A stretch of DNA of 64,000 bases from Undaria pinnatifida (Eukaryota; Sar; Phaeophyceae; Laminariales; Alariaceae). Below the pieces are notes generated by a model. The model made no database searches and was not told the DNA's origin. It saw only the letters and a list, made by a program, of their open reading frames with translations. The stretch is taken from NCBI GenBank assembly GCA_012845835.1, contig JABAKD010000005.1:3829655-3893654 (forward strand). Reading direction: 5' to 3'. Shown in pieces: positions 36,601-37,951 of the stretch. The translations under genes and the position numbers were made by a program. How positions within the stretch are numbered: the first letter of the stretch is position 1; each line of letters starts with the position of its first letter.

Positions 36601-37932
36601 AAAAATCGTGAGAAAAACATTGGTGCATCCCTTGCCCTAACTTGCTGCTGTAAATTCAGGATGCTGATGTGATGGAGATGTGCAACGTAAAGGTGGCTCA
36701 CGCGCTGGACACCACCTTCTCCGCGCTAGTAGCAGCCGAAAACGACTGGGCAAAAACCGCGGGTCGCCGTAAAAGCGTCGGTGGTGGCAGCGGTAGCAAC
36801 GACGGTAGCGGCGGCGGCGGTGGTGTTGACGCTGGTGGAGGCGTGCCTGCGGCAGACACAGCAGCAGCAACAGCGATAGCCGGCGGAGAAGTTGGGGATG
36901 TTATTGCTGCTGCTGCTGATAAGGGGGGGGGGGCGGGGGCGGCGGAGGGGAGGAGGGAGAGTTACCGGATCCGCAGGATGTCATCGACGGAAGGAGGGGG
37001 CGGGGGCACTTCTTTTGAGGTGTGTATGGTGTGGACGGGGGGGGGGGTAGGGGGGGGGAGGGGGGGGGGGCGGGGGGGGGGCGGGGGGGGTGGGGGTGTT
37101 GGTTCTGGTGGTGGTGGTGGTAGAGTGATGGTAGGGTGGTGATGCTGGTGGTGGCGGTGGCGGCGGTGGTGGTGAAGTGGTGGTGGTGGTGGTGGTGGTG
37201 ACCGACTCGGTGGCAAGAGAGCAAGGGGTGCTTGCTACACATGTAAAACTGAAAATGTACGCTAACGGACCACGCGTGTTTCCACAGGGGCTGCACCTTT
37301 TGGCCGAACACATCTGACATACGAGGCTACCCAGTATCACTAGAACGCACGTTTGTGACAGACACAACTTGCGCGTTCTTCCCAATCAACCAAATGTTTA
37401 CGACCAGTCCTCTTCGCCGCGTACACAGACAGCGTGCGTCAACCATGTAGTCGTGTCGAATATGTGGTGAGGTCTGTTGCCTCCCGCGGGAATTCGGTTC
37501 GGGGGTCCATGTGATGCCATCATCTCCCTCCTCTTCAAATCCACGATCTTCCTCCGACGGATAACTGACATGATATCTTCTTCTTCTTCCCCCCCCTCCC
37601 CCCCCCGCTCTCCCCCCTCCCCTCCTCCCCCCCTTTCCTCTCCCCCCCCCGCCCCCCCCCTCCCCCCCCCCTCCTTTCCCCACGCTTCCTACCGCGTCAC
37701 CGTACGCCTTCCGCGGGGGCTTCAATTCTCGGACGCATACCATTCTTTCCCATCGACGATAACGAAAACCGTCACCCTCATGTTGTCGATGGCGACAATT
37801 CTTCCACCGAACCGCGGCTTATTTTTTTCGCCGACGGGAGAGAAGGGCCAGCAGATCTCCAACCGGAGGGGGAGCGGCGCGTCGAGGGCGGACCTGGAGA
37901 AGCTTAAGCGCAGGACCGACTACGGGAAGGAG
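3725..37932 (+). CDS. GAF-domain protein, split gene (12 exons seen, 3' end not found)
   Basis: Twelve exons (3725-3911, 8375-8496, 22807-22911, 23718-23789, 27291-27434, 28719-28814, 29031-29102, 29991-30122, 32375-32428, 34769-34843, 36660-37019, 37843-37932) join in phase into 503 codons with no stop. Residues about 243-380 form a GAF domain of the phosphodiesterase/cyclase type: ADFVSTIGCDRATLMFVD, then PLRKGIAGHCAATG, VNDPYSNEHF, TGFLTKNMLCAPI, and VVAVLQMINKKGDKDFTEQD, which carries most of the NK-F-D(E) signature of cyclic-nucleotide-binding GAF domains (E replaced by A). The N-terminal ~240 residues are charged and look disordered; the region after the GAF is Gly/Ala-rich. The last exon ends in a basic heptad-like stretch (DLEKLKRRTDYGKE) that in multi-GAF proteins often leads into a second GAF. 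No catalytic domain is visible in the window, so the enzyme class is inference. Probably cytosolic: no signal peptide or membrane segment. Confidence 0.72.
3956..4247 (+). mobile_element. MITE-1 copy a
   Basis: Complete but diverged copy: GTGCACC and CTGAGG near the left, CCCATGGCCTAGG in the centre, GACGATTTTGGGTTGAG and CTCTATCGTAGCACGAGTC at the right. Lies at the start of intron 1 of the GAF gene. Confidence 0.75.
4248..5841. other. Intronic stretch with little structure
   Basis: Contains CTCTGTACCTGGTATG (4309), a phrase seen again at 13423 and 58683, and two near copies of GCTTGATCGAAGGTTTGG (5022, 5140). No coding signal or complete element seen. Confidence 0.45.
5842..6078 (-). mobile_element. 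MITE-2 copy a
   Basis: Contains the MITE-2 core in reverse (CCGGCCGTATCTCCGGAAAC, CACCCCGACGTCAT, GAGCAGCCATGAAACATTCG) with a C-run on the left and a G-run on the right. The right G-run is shared with the poly-C tail of an adjacent LINE 3' end, so one inserted at or into the other. Confidence 0.7.
6066..6235 (-). mobile_element. LINE 3'-end fragment with poly-C tail
   Basis: On the minus strand it encodes the terminal residues seen in the larger copy at 41.5 kb (NAQMLEVSI, GAL-RKA, VVNGQ) and then runs into a C-tract (6069-6080 read as G). Strongly 5'-truncated, as is usual for LINE copies. Confidence 0.6.
6271..6405 (-). mobile_element. Two family-B tail fragments in tandem
   Basis: Two ~75-bp blocks each read CTAGGATAG..GGTTT, a G-run, then TACTCGCTATTCATGCATGG. 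On the minus strand these are the 3' ends of SINE-like family B (CCATGCATGAATAGCGAGTA followed by C-runs). Confidence 0.6.
6598..6879 (-). mobile_element. MITE-1 copy b
   Basis: Begins CGTGCGACGATGTATAGAGG and ends CACCTCTATTATCGTAGCAC; in between are ACGGGGCTCC, CCTAGGCTATGGGATT and AAGCTCCCGAATTGAGG. Both terminal repeats present. Confidence 0.8.
7340..7565 (+). pseudogene. Frameshifted coding-like segment, unrecognised
   Basis: A frame reading DALAGFAKIVVESLSRELDF and EWKWPPGIDLA reaches TAA at about 7497. One base earlier a second frame continues KAAMEYYEEVISIVHTRTQK, so a single-base indel would join them. The amphipathic composition suggests decayed protein; I do not recognise the family. 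A longer minus-strand frame (7553-6897) overlaps it but is low-complexity and unconvincing. Confidence 0.3.
7853..8060 (+). repeat. Minisatellite, ~45-bp unit, five copies
   Basis: GTCATCCCTCTGCAGTGCGG followed by TGGGTGTTGCG and TTTTTAGAAG repeats five times with small changes. The unit start resembles the MITE-3 terminus (GTCATCCCACGGTAGG), so it may be an amplified MITE end. Confidence 0.8.
8375..8496 (+). CDS. GAF gene exon 2
   Basis: The acceptor GCACAG and donor AGG|GTGAGG bound 122 nt. The two first bases complete the phase-1 codon of exon 1 (G+CT, Ala), and the frame then reads VESTVTKERDRRRSVMRAK and ends SMAIDKTWEAINR in phase 0. Highly basic, no domain. The phase match with exons 1 and 3 is the main support. 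Confidence 0.5.
8531..9423 (+). mobile_element. MITE-1 copy c, split by an LTR
   Basis: Left part 8531-8795 (GTGCTACGATAATAGAGGTG to GGTTAAGGAGCCCC) and right part 9364-9423 (CCCCGTCATTCAGAAACGAT to CGTAGCACGCGTC) together form one normal MITE-1. The 568 bp between them is a separate insertion. Confidence 0.8.
8796..9363 (+). mobile_element. Solo LTR candidate
   Basis: The insertion begins TGTTATAGAG and ends ACCACA, that is TG...CA, and is flanked by CCCC on both sides where uninterrupted MITE-1 copies have a single CCCC. It has no ORF of note. Size and ends fit a solo LTR left by recombination; the family (copia or other) cannot be assigned. Orientation is arbitrary. Confidence 0.6.
9446..9722 (+). 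mobile_element. MITE-2 copy b
   Basis: Runs from GACTGATTCTTACCACGATAGCC to AAGTTGGGAGAGCTACCGTGG, with CATGGCTGCTCGACACGAGG and GATGACGTCGGGG in between. The terminal inverted repeats (CTACGRTAGCC.../...GGCTACCGTAG) are readable. Confidence 0.75.
10051..10402. mobile_element. hAT-like non-autonomous element, copy A
   Basis: Terminal inverted repeat TAGAGCTGTGAGTC / GACTCACAGCTCTA is perfect over 14 bp. The flanks CTGTTTGG (10043-10050) and CCGTTTGG (10403-10410) make an 8-bp target duplication with one mismatch, as hAT transposases produce. The interior is rich in GTCGGC/GCCGAC palindromes and has no ORF. Confidence 0.8.
10514..10660 (-). mobile_element. LINE 3'-end fragment with poly-C tail
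   Basis: The minus strand encodes ...GPNVGGVSIMSRNGAPSRKG and the terminal VVNGRMTMASNK-like tail, then ATGAGTG and a run of 14 C (10501-10514 read as G). Only the last ~50 codons remain. Confidence 0.75.
10690..11115 (-). mobile_element. SINE-like family B, near full-length copy 1
   Basis: About 425 bp collinear with 41690-42120 on the other strand and 43045-43510 on this one. On the minus strand it starts near CCATGATGGATATCGAGTTA and ends GGCCATGCACAAACTGGG followed by a C-tract. No conserved ORF. It abuts the LINE tail next to it, separated by a C-tract. Confidence 0.72.
11570..11660 (+). mobile_element. piggyBac-like mini-element, copy 1
   Basis: CTAA (degenerate) and TTAA flank CCCCTTCAGGACTGCAGTCC...CTAAAAGGGG. 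The expected central ACTTGAAA is present. Diverged and slightly longer than other copies. Confidence 0.6.
11760..11990 (-). pseudogene. KRVSHVFEG-type ORF relic, copy 1
   Basis: The minus strand reads KRVSHVFEGMCIGK and, after a frameshift, LAELNAIQFVRGVCG. The same protein phrase occurs at 61570-61763. Two decayed copies 50 kb apart indicate a dispersed, probably transposon-borne gene of unknown function. Confidence 0.4.
11980..12600 (+). other. Purine-rich coding-like stretch, unrecognised
   Basis: An open frame 12054-12491 is basic (LKRRTEDGKKGTEHSSEWRD..) and ends in a Pro/Arg-rich tail; other frames are also open. The composition is unlike the flanks. Could be part of the same unknown mobile element as the minus-strand ORF that follows. 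No domain seen. Confidence 0.25.
12595..13137 (-). pseudogene. Tudor-like ORF relic of a mobile element
   Basis: The N-terminal part reads LSRQQILLYWAGTPNQHRQ and ALGYGYVPRVDWLRHYST. One frame gives KADDGLWWLGKISARTSIDG and the next YLVRFLDDPGPIK after a frameshift near 12790. The W-x-A-x-D-G-x-W-W...G-x-Y-x-V-x-F-x-D pattern is what Tudor/chromo-type folds show. Read as one decayed protein of about 180 residues; no catalytic domain. The link to brown-algal element ORFs is from memory, not checked. Confidence 0.45.
13528..13850 (+). mobile_element. MITE-1 copy d
   Basis: GTGCTGTGCGATAGAGGTG at the left, ACATGGCCTCGTAGG in the middle, CTCTATCGTAGCGCGCGTC at the right. Slightly long because of A-tract growth. 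Confidence 0.75.
14185..14255 (+). mobile_element. MITE-1 left-end fragment
   Basis: GAATGCACCAC, a T-run, CTGAGGTTTCTCAATTTGGG and AGCTTGATTAACC, then the similarity stops. Confidence 0.5.
14395..14766 (+). mobile_element. MITE-1 copy e, carrying a TTAA element
   Basis: CGCGTGCTACCATAGAGGTG to ATCTTAGCACGAGTC. The interior TTAA of GAGCTTGATTAA is occupied by the piggyBac-like mini-element at 14468. The centre also has an AGTATTAGTATAGT slippage tract like copy c. Confidence 0.8.
14468..14548 (+). mobile_element. piggyBac-like mini-element, copy 2
   Basis: Exactly flanked by TTAA (14464-14467 and 14549-14552). Ends CCCCTTCACA / TCTAAAGGGG are inverted repeats of about 9-10 bp. 81 bp, no coding capacity. 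TTAA duplication and CCC-starting ends are the piggyBac hallmark. Confidence 0.78.
15165..15690 (+). repeat. Degenerate tandem repeat, ~95 and ~245 bp periods
   Basis: Blocks with CCAAGCAAGCRGG, CCCATGGAGTYGGAATGG, GTTGCTGTTGCAYCAGCCC and AACTTGCACCAG recur four times, separated by ACAAACAAACAAA and CGCACGCACACAC microsatellites. Confidence 0.7.
15683..15800 (-). mobile_element. MITE-1 end fragment
   Basis: CGTGCTACGTACGATAGAGG, GGTTTTCTGAATGACTGGGC and TCCTTAAATC..AAAATCGTCGG, ending where MITE-2 copy c begins. Confidence 0.6.
15806..16232 (+). mobile_element. MITE-2 copy c, interrupted by SINE-S
   Basis: GACTGATTCTACGAC..CACC at the left and GGGGGGGCTACCGTAGTAAG at the right; the GAGGAAGGATACTG..AAAAAG core is split at 15918 by SINE-S and resumes at TTATCCGTATATTTTCTTG. 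Confidence 0.78.
15918..16056 (-). mobile_element. SINE-S copy 2 (nested in MITE-2)
   Basis: T-rich left edge, CATCCTCCGGTAGATGGGG, CACACTTCCACGTATTG, GATTTAACTCGATTGC and GCGCTAGCCGG. Flanked by AAAAAG and AAAAGA, a probable short target duplication within the MITE-2 A-tract. Confidence 0.65.
16255..16380 (+). repeat. GATAT/GATAC pentamer array
   Basis: Irregular iteration of ATGATACGATATGATATGAT; the basic step is 5 bp. Confidence 0.75.
16480..16770 (+). mobile_element. MITE-1 copy f
   Basis: AGAGAGGTGTACCCC, GCTGAGGTTCTCCAATTTGG, CCCATGGCCTGC, GACGATTTTGGGTCAAGG and TTTATCGTAGCACGCGTC. Confidence 0.75.
16788..16872 (+). mobile_element. piggyBac-like mini-element, copy 3
   Basis: CTCCCTTCACCTCTGGAAAC to CACTAAAGGGGG with ACTTGAAATTAGTA inside. 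TTAA sites are degraded (CTAA, TTAC). Confidence 0.55.
17085..17260 (+). pseudogene. Coding-like fragment, unrecognised
   Basis: A plus-strand frame reads DFFAMLRSLPSAIDGALDTL and YEPNAVFTQFLGFAS and then dissolves into a T-rich tract. It starts after an in-frame TAA. The overlapping minus-strand frame (17155-16877) is less protein-like. Possibly a gag-type or host exon relic. Confidence 0.25.
17700..17900 (-). mobile_element. Duplicated MITE-1 end debris
   Basis: TTAGCCAAAAAATGGTATACCTTAA occurs at 17711 and 17813, each followed by CCATTATTATT, TTCTGAGGCTCCCT and GAGGAGCTCT; terminal GTAGCACGCGTC is missing. Confidence 0.45.
18311..18415. mobile_element. Tc1/mariner-like MITE (105 bp), copy 1
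   Basis: TTACGGGGGACCCTAGTAAA at the left and TTTACTATCGTCCTCCGCAA at the right are inverted repeats of about 28 bp; TA flanks both sides (18309-10, 18416-17). A second copy of identical length is at 20215. Confidence 0.82.
18418..18535 (+). repeat. LTADV cassette, copy 2
   Basis: ACGCAGCTTGCAAAGATGAG then an open frame MSIDPKNFVELTIDVVGTVL and QNIM. The clearest coding version in the window together with 56072. Begins right at the edge of the mariner-like MITE. Confidence 0.55.
18727..19290 (+). repeat. TGCAC-rich minisatellite, ~95-bp steps
   Basis: The core GGTCGGAAYGCRCACACGTT recurs near 18863, 18941, 19013, 19089 and 19169 with GTTGCAC phrases. Open frames on both strands (up to 172 codons) arise from the repeat and are not taken as genes. 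Confidence 0.65.
19485..19571 (-). mobile_element. piggyBac-like mini-element, copy 4
   Basis: TTTTAGAGCCCCCGAACCCC, CCCTACACTAATTCCAAGTA, GGGTTTCCAGTTGTAGAAGA. Flanking TTAA has decayed. Confidence 0.6.
19640..19783 (-). mobile_element. MITE-1 right-end fragment
   Basis: TTGCTCAAAATCGGTTTTTTGG, TCCTTGAGCATCC, CTCAGAAGGC and GGCGCACCTACACCGTGGCG; same subtype as the end at 57.8 kb. Confidence 0.5.
20163..20540 (+). mobile_element. MITE-2 copy d, carrying a mariner MITE
   Basis: GACTGATTCTACGATAGCCC at the left, GGGGGGCTACCGTAGTAAGA at the right. The 105-bp TA element lies at 20215-20319 in its left arm. Confidence 0.82.
20215..20319. mobile_element. Tc1/mariner-like MITE (105 bp), copy 2
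   Basis: Same termini as copy 1 (TTACGGGGGTCCCTAGTAAA / TTTACTATAGTCCTCCGTAA), TA at 20213-14 and 20320-21. Inserted in MITE-2, hence younger than it. Confidence 0.85.
20851..20936 (+). mobile_element. piggyBac-like mini-element, copy 5
   Basis: TTAA on both sides (20847-50, 20937-40). CGCCTTTTAACAACTGGAAA, CACTTGAAATTGG, GGGGGGCTCTGCAGGG. Confidence 0.7.
21041..21301 (-). mobile_element. MITE-1 copy g
   Basis: One of the best-preserved copies: ATGCTACGATAGAGGTATACC, TTTTGGC, GACGGGGCTCCTTAA, CCTAGGCCATGGGATT, GGGAGAGGTCTTAAG and ATGGTGCACCTCTATCGTAG. Confidence 0.85.
21640..21735 (+). pseudogene. Degenerate copy of GAF-gene exon 3
   Basis: GCTCAGGCGGACGGCGCCGT and AAGCAGCT match exon 3 (22807-) closely over about 45 bp and keep the frame AQADGAVKEKQLHEE. 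The acceptor CAG is CGG here and one extra G precedes the match, so it is not spliceable as exon 3 is. Confidence 0.55.
21778..22036 (+). mobile_element. MITE-3 copy a
   Basis: Ends GAGTCTTCCCACGGCAGG and CATACCGTGGGATGACTC are inverted. Interior: TTTCTGAGCTCCTAAAGTTG, AGGAGCTCAGAAAAATCTCA, ACATGACTTGGAAGGCATTC, CCGATAGTTCCACACCTGAG. Confidence 0.75.
22054..22322 (-). mobile_element. MITE-1 copy h
   Basis: CGTGCTACGCTAGAGGTATA to TGTACCTCTATCGTAGCTCG. Abuts MITE-3 copy a with 17 bp between. Confidence 0.8.
22807..22911 (+). CDS. GAF gene exon 3
   Basis: Acceptor GACCGCAG, donor AAG|GTGGGT, 105 nt in phase 0-0: starts SRAQADGAAKQKQLGSIRRR, ends QQPADLKPLK. Charged, low-complexity, consistent with a linker. 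A decayed partial copy lies 1.15 kb upstream. Preceded by a C-rich polypyrimidine tract. Confidence 0.55.
23029..23290 (+). repeat. Pentanucleotide array (AAAGC, CTAAC, CAAAC blocks)
   Basis: Three consecutive blocks share a 5-bp step: AAAGC (23029-23117), CTAAC (23118-23182) and CAAAC/CAGAC (23183-23290). The middle block is formally the TTAGG telomere motif on the other strand, but it grades into its neighbours. Confidence 0.9.
23340..23400 (-). repeat. LTADV cassette, copy 3 (short)
   Basis: The minus-strand frame reads TAKITADVFEVFFANKNGNG; the plus strand has CACGTCAGCTGTGATTTTCG as in other copies. Confidence 0.45.
23463..23510 (+). pseudogene. Degenerate copy of GAF-gene exon 4 start
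   Basis: CATTACTTCCTCAG then CCCTCGATTTCGAGAACAAA resembles the exon 4 boundary GATTACTAG|CCCATCGATTTCGAGTACGA 250 bp downstream, including the splice acceptor. It loses similarity after about 25 bp. Confidence 0.4.
23640..23697 (+). repeat. CTTCC pentamer tract
   Basis: Six to seven consecutive CTTCC units, also serving as the polypyrimidine tract upstream of exon 4. Confidence 0.7.
23718..23789 (+). CDS. GAF gene exon 4
   Basis: Long pyrimidine tract, acceptor TTACTAG, donor TCT|GTGAGT (near-perfect), 72 nt in phase 0-0. Acidic stretch PIDFEYEPTLEDGNLSQGGS followed by YDSS. The strong splice signals make it one of the better-supported small exons. Confidence 0.6.
23800..23985 (+). mobile_element. 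SINE-like family B, 3' half
   Basis: GCGCGAAGCGCTTGGTGC, GCCTGGTCGGTGAAAACTCG, GTGCTCCGTCCCGGCA and GGTAAATGAGTA followed by CCCCCCCCTCCCC. Preceded by a C-rich tract as well. Confidence 0.65.
24446..24694 (+). mobile_element. MITE-3 copy b
   Basis: Best ends in the family: GAGTCATCCCACGGTAGGGTTGCG and its inverse CGCAACCCCTACCGTGGGATGACTC, with one small gap. Interior has ATGAGGTAGGAACTC, CTTTCGAAGGCATTCGG. Confidence 0.82.
24820..25430 (+). mobile_element. MITE-3 copy c with expanded interior
   Basis: Left end GAGTCATCCCACGCTAGG and TTTTCTGAGCTCCTACCATG are normal; the segment containing GACTTCGAAG..TTTGTTCCGCGCAAACCC is amplified about eightfold (24914-25337). CGATAGTGCCAC and GAAGCTCAACCCGG beyond it are the normal right arm; the terminus itself is not identified. 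Confidence 0.65.
24914..25337 (+). repeat. 53-bp tandem repeat, eight copies
   Basis: GACTTCGAAG (or variant) starts at 24914, 24967, 25020, 25073, 25126, 25179, 25232 and 25285, a strict 53-bp step, with two alternating variants (AAAACAC and GAAACAT) making a 106-bp higher unit. 53 is not a multiple of three, so the open frames across it are not a protein. Confidence 0.88.
25777..26039 (+). mobile_element. MITE-1 copy i
   Basis: CGTGCTACGATAGAGGTGCA to ACCTCTAGCGTAGCACGTG; directly followed by copy j in the same orientation. Confidence 0.82.
26040..26330 (+). mobile_element. MITE-1 copy j
   Basis: CGTGCTGCGATAAGAGGTAC to CTCTATCGTACCATGCGTC. Shares its left border with the right border of copy i, giving a head-to-tail pair. 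Confidence 0.82.
26683..26948 (+). mobile_element. MITE-2 copy e
   Basis: GACTGATTCTTACTACGATAGCC, a run of 14 C, GAACCAGCGATTTTC; right end AAGTTGGGGGGGCTAACGTAGTAAG. Uninterrupted reference copy. Confidence 0.8.
27291..27434 (+). CDS. GAF gene exon 5
   Basis: Acceptor GGCGGCAG, donor CAG|GTGCGC, 144 nt in phase 0-0: SMSIHNPDPARQARIEAAKA, KRQRAIEYGNSALKATVREG, NLKDLKKQ. Predicted helical and basic, as expected of a coiled linker just before a GAF domain. The internal ATG at 27294 could alternatively be a start codon of a shorter product. Confidence 0.65.
27608..27730 (-). repeat. CAA trinucleotide array at a LINE tail
   Basis: (TTG)n on the plus strand with TGG interruptions. On the minus strand it directly continues the AGCAACAA of the LINE 3' end and ends at a CCCCCCC tract, i.e. 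it lies exactly where other copies have AGCAACAAATGAGTACCCC. Confidence 0.85.
27731..27840 (-). mobile_element. LINE 3'-end fragment
   Basis: The minus strand matches KSPKCRGCLCKE-type translation in shifted frames and CGGTGCTCTGTCTTGAAAAA; the last ~110 bp of the element only. Confidence 0.6.
27868..27915 (-). mobile_element. Family-B tail fragment
   Basis: A 12-G run followed by TGTACGAAATTAGCGCATCA and TGGCCGTAGTCGTACG, the inverse of the family-B 3' end. Confidence 0.5.
28050..28558 (+). mobile_element. MITE-3 copy d, split by MITE-1
   Basis: GCGCCAGAATTTTCTGAGCTCC, GAACACGATTTCGAAGGCATTC and CTATAGTTCACACACTGA on the left; CAACCCTTGCCCCGGGATGACTC on the right; MITE-1 copy k lies between. 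Confidence 0.7.
28232..28500 (+). mobile_element. MITE-1 copy k (nested in MITE-3)
   Basis: CGTGCTTACGATGATAGAGG, CCCATGGCCTAGG, TCCGACGAGTTTGGGTCAAA and AGGTATACCTCTACCGG; the right terminus is eroded. Confidence 0.75.
28719..28814 (+). CDS. GAF gene exon 6
   Basis: Acceptor CCCACCAG after a C-rich tract, donor ATT|GTAAGT, 96 nt in phase 0-0: AASRPVLKQRNISPSLRPSY, TAPLEDGFIFSI. Immediately precedes the GAF-coding exons. Confidence 0.6.
28820..28957 (+). repeat. Intronic tandem duplication
   Basis: GAGTCATTAATAGTACCAGT and TGAGCTAATGAATGGTTTC (28826-28865) recur at 28919-28957, separated by C- and T-runs. Confidence 0.7.
29031..29102 (+). CDS. GAF gene exon 7 (GAF start)
   Basis: T9GGCAG acceptor, CAG|GTGGGT donor, 72 nt in phase 0-0. 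ILADFVSTIGCDRATLMFVD then TPNQ: the alpha-1/beta-1/beta-2 opening of a GAF domain, where CDRATLM(F)VD is the strand entering the core. Confidence 0.75.
29150..29350 (+). repeat. GGGGA/GGA purine tract
   Basis: Two hundred bases almost free of pyrimidines. Pro-rich open frames on the minus strand are artefacts of this tract. Confidence 0.8.
29991..30122 (+). CDS. GAF gene exon 8
   Basis: Acceptor TTATTTTAG, donor CAG|GTGAGA, 132 nt in phase 0-0. ELFFFDGNTRISFPLRKGIA, GHCAATGVGLIVNDPYSNEH, FNAQ. PLRKGIAGH-AATG is the GAF GxxG segment before the beta-3 strand; NDPY-NEHF is the following conserved turn. Confidence 0.82.
30482..30796 (+). mobile_element. piggyBac-like mini-element with expanded left arm
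   Basis: The right part (30718-30796: ACTGGAGAGCCCCC, GGAATTAGTATAGGGACAGA, GGCTCTAAAGGGG then TTAA) is a normal copy. The left arm is amplified as a 74-bp tandem unit containing TTCACGACTGGAAGGGGTTA (starting CTGGAAGGGG at 30541, 30615, 30689). Confidence 0.7.
30805..31064 (+). mobile_element. MITE-1 copy l
   Basis: ATGCTACGGTAAAGGCACTC, CCCATGGCCTATAGG, CAGACGATTGCGGGTAAAGG, GAATCGTAGCACGAG. More diverged subtype. Confidence 0.65.
31094..31423 (+). mobile_element. MITE-1 copy m, with TTAA element remnant
   Basis: CATAGAGGTGCAGC, TTCATGGCCTAGGC, CGACGATTTCGGGCTAAGG, and at the right CCCCGTCATTCAGAAACCGC and CTCTATTGCAGCCCGCGTC. 31291-31350 is a left-deleted piggyBac-like mini-element ending at TTAA 31351-31354. 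Confidence 0.72.
31703..32133 (-). mobile_element. MITE-1 copy n, carrying a TTAA element
   Basis: CGTGCTATGATAAGAGGTAG, GTGACGGGCATGGGCTCC, [TTAA element], CCTCCTTAACCCAAAATCGT; the far end TGCGCACACCTACCGTTAGC. Belongs to a subtype shared with copy o. Confidence 0.72.
31779..31860 (-). mobile_element. piggyBac-like mini-element, copy 6
   Basis: 82 bp flanked by TTAA (31775-78, 31861-64). CCCCTTTAGAGCCCCCGAAC at one end, CCAGTTGTAAAGGCG at the other. Confidence 0.82.
32375..32428 (+). CDS. GAF gene exon 9
   Basis: Acceptor GTGCGACAG, donor AAG|GTACCC, 54 nt in phase 0-0: IDKDTGFLTKNMLCAPIK. This is the T-G-F-x-T-x-x-x-L-x-x-P-I segment diagnostic of phosphodiesterase-type GAF domains. Confidence 0.82.
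32450..32575 (+). mobile_element. SINE-like family B, 3' part
   Basis: A C-tract, GATGCCTGCCTGGTCGATGA, CGACGTGCTCCGTC, GGGTCTATGGTCATACGACT and ATGAAATGAGTACCC. Inserted just inside intron 9, 20 bp from the donor. Confidence 0.65.
32644..33035 (-). repeat. LTADV cassettes, tandem pair
   Basis: GTTAGGGGCGGACAGATTGT and AATATTTGTAACGACGTCAG..CTGTGNGTGAATTCGACGAC occur twice (32651-32895 and 32909-32990). The second copy continues into GATACTCATCTCTGCAAGCTGCG. The first is interrupted by SINE-S. Confidence 0.7.
32685..32838 (-). mobile_element. SINE-S copy 3, with target duplication
   Basis: Flanked by a perfect 9-bp duplication TATACTATT (32676-32684, 32839-32847); the uninterrupted sister copy at 32.94 kb shows the empty site. 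On the minus strand the body (GAAGGGTGCGCCAGCTAGCG...) ends in AAAAAAAA and (AAAT)n. No tRNA-like boxes that I can identify. Confidence 0.8.
33275..33511. mobile_element. TA-flanked element related to mariner MITE, copy 1
   Basis: TTTACGGAGCTCCATCG and GTGGACCTCTGTAA are inverted; TA on both sides. Interior CGATTGAGGCTCTGTATACC and AACAAAGGTGGGTGCTG are shared with 38351-38598. Confidence 0.65.
33514..34140. other. Intronic, no supported feature
   Basis: Contains a 132-codon minus-strand frame (34148-33750) that is Arg/Gly-rich with equally open overlapping frames; not taken as a gene. Confidence 0.4.
34150..34262 (+). mobile_element. LINE 3'-end fragment with poly-C tail
   Basis: TAGGAGTAAGAATGGCGCTC, GGAATGCGTGGTCAATGGTC, GACTAAGGCAATCAACGAATGA, then AGCAACAAAAGGGTACCCCCCCCCCCC. 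Confidence 0.75.
34305..34360 (+). mobile_element. Family-B tail fragment
   Basis: CATCAGACTACGGCCATGCA, AGAACATCGAGTACACC then CTCCCCCCTCCCC, sandwiched between two LINE tails. Confidence 0.55.
34440..34625 (+). mobile_element. LINE 3'-end fragment with poly-C tail
   Basis: Frame YMEEA-, PPKCWRCLCW in one register and KRNGRPNVGGVSVGSKNAAS in another; ends AAGCAACAAATGAGCACCCC. Confidence 0.75.
34769..34843 (+). CDS. GAF gene exon 10 (GC donor)
   Basis: Acceptor AAAAAACAG, 75 nt in phase 0-0: SRRGGNVVAVLQMINKKGDK, DFTEQ. Encodes the VVAVLQMINK strand and the F-x(3)-D start of the NKFDE-type motif. The donor reads CAG|GCAAGC, a GC-AG intron, the only non-GT donor in the gene. Followed by four degenerate copies of itself. 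Confidence 0.78.
35034..35732 (+). pseudogene. Four tandem degenerate copies of exon 10
   Basis: Copies at 35034-35096 (VVAVLKMVENKGDEDFAKQ), 35231-35300 (DIAAALRLVNTKRGHYTTEQ), 35430-35521 (VVAIVQMV with a 21-bp internal duplication) and 35662-35732 (frameshifted; QMAKKKEMNRAFTEQ). Their ends are spaced 204-253 bp. None has an acceptor in the required phase, and only the second has a GT donor. Spacers are T/G-rich and alike. Confidence 0.75.
35789..36048 (-). mobile_element. MITE-1 copy s (diverged)
   Basis: TTTAAACCCACAATCGTCGGG, CTACTAGGTCATGGGATGAG, CATTTCAGTTTTTCGGAGGC, TGGCGCGCCTCTACCGTGGC. The CATGGGAT segment is duplicated. Confidence 0.55.
36048..36610 (+). repeat. CCTCAGAAAAACA minisatellite
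   Basis: Dense iteration of GCCTCAGAAAAACA-like 12-15-bp words. Open in two frames (205 and 170 codons, Ser/Glu/Lys/Gln-rich), but it lies between exons 10 and 11 and is a repeat. Confidence 0.85.
36660..37019 (+). CDS. GAF gene exon 11
   Basis: Acceptor TAAATTCAG, donor GAG|GTGTGT, 360 nt in phase 0-0. DADVMEMCNVKVAHALDTTF closes the GAF domain (last helix), then AAENDWAKTAGRRKS and a Gly/Ser/Asp- and Ala-rich linker, then SYRIRRMSSTEGG. RRMSS is a plausible basophilic-kinase site (inference). The G-run at 36927 may vary in length and shift the frame. Confidence 0.72.
37025..37205 (+). repeat. G and GGT low-complexity tract
   Basis: G-runs followed by GGTGGTGGT; directly after the exon 11 donor. 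His- and Pro-rich minus-strand frames are artefacts. Confidence 0.85.
37570..37690 (+). repeat. C-rich tract
   Basis: CCCCCTCCCC iterations over about 110 bp upstream of exon 12. Confidence 0.8.
37843..37932 (+). CDS. GAF gene exon 12
   Basis: Donor GAG|GTACTG. The acceptor may be GGGAGAG (37842), CCAG (37851) or CAG (37854), all in phase 0. KGQQISNRRGSGASRADLEK then LKRRTDYGKE: basic, then helical. Such a helix commonly leads into a further GAF or catalytic module, but I find no following exon with confidence. Confidence 0.55.
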
Positions 37933-37951
37933 GTACTGTGAGGTTCTCCCT

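Noticed and set aside
35994-36672. Ser/Lys/Gln-rich 205- and 170-codon frames
   Set aside because: Minisatellite lying between two confident GAF exons; overlapping frames are equally open.
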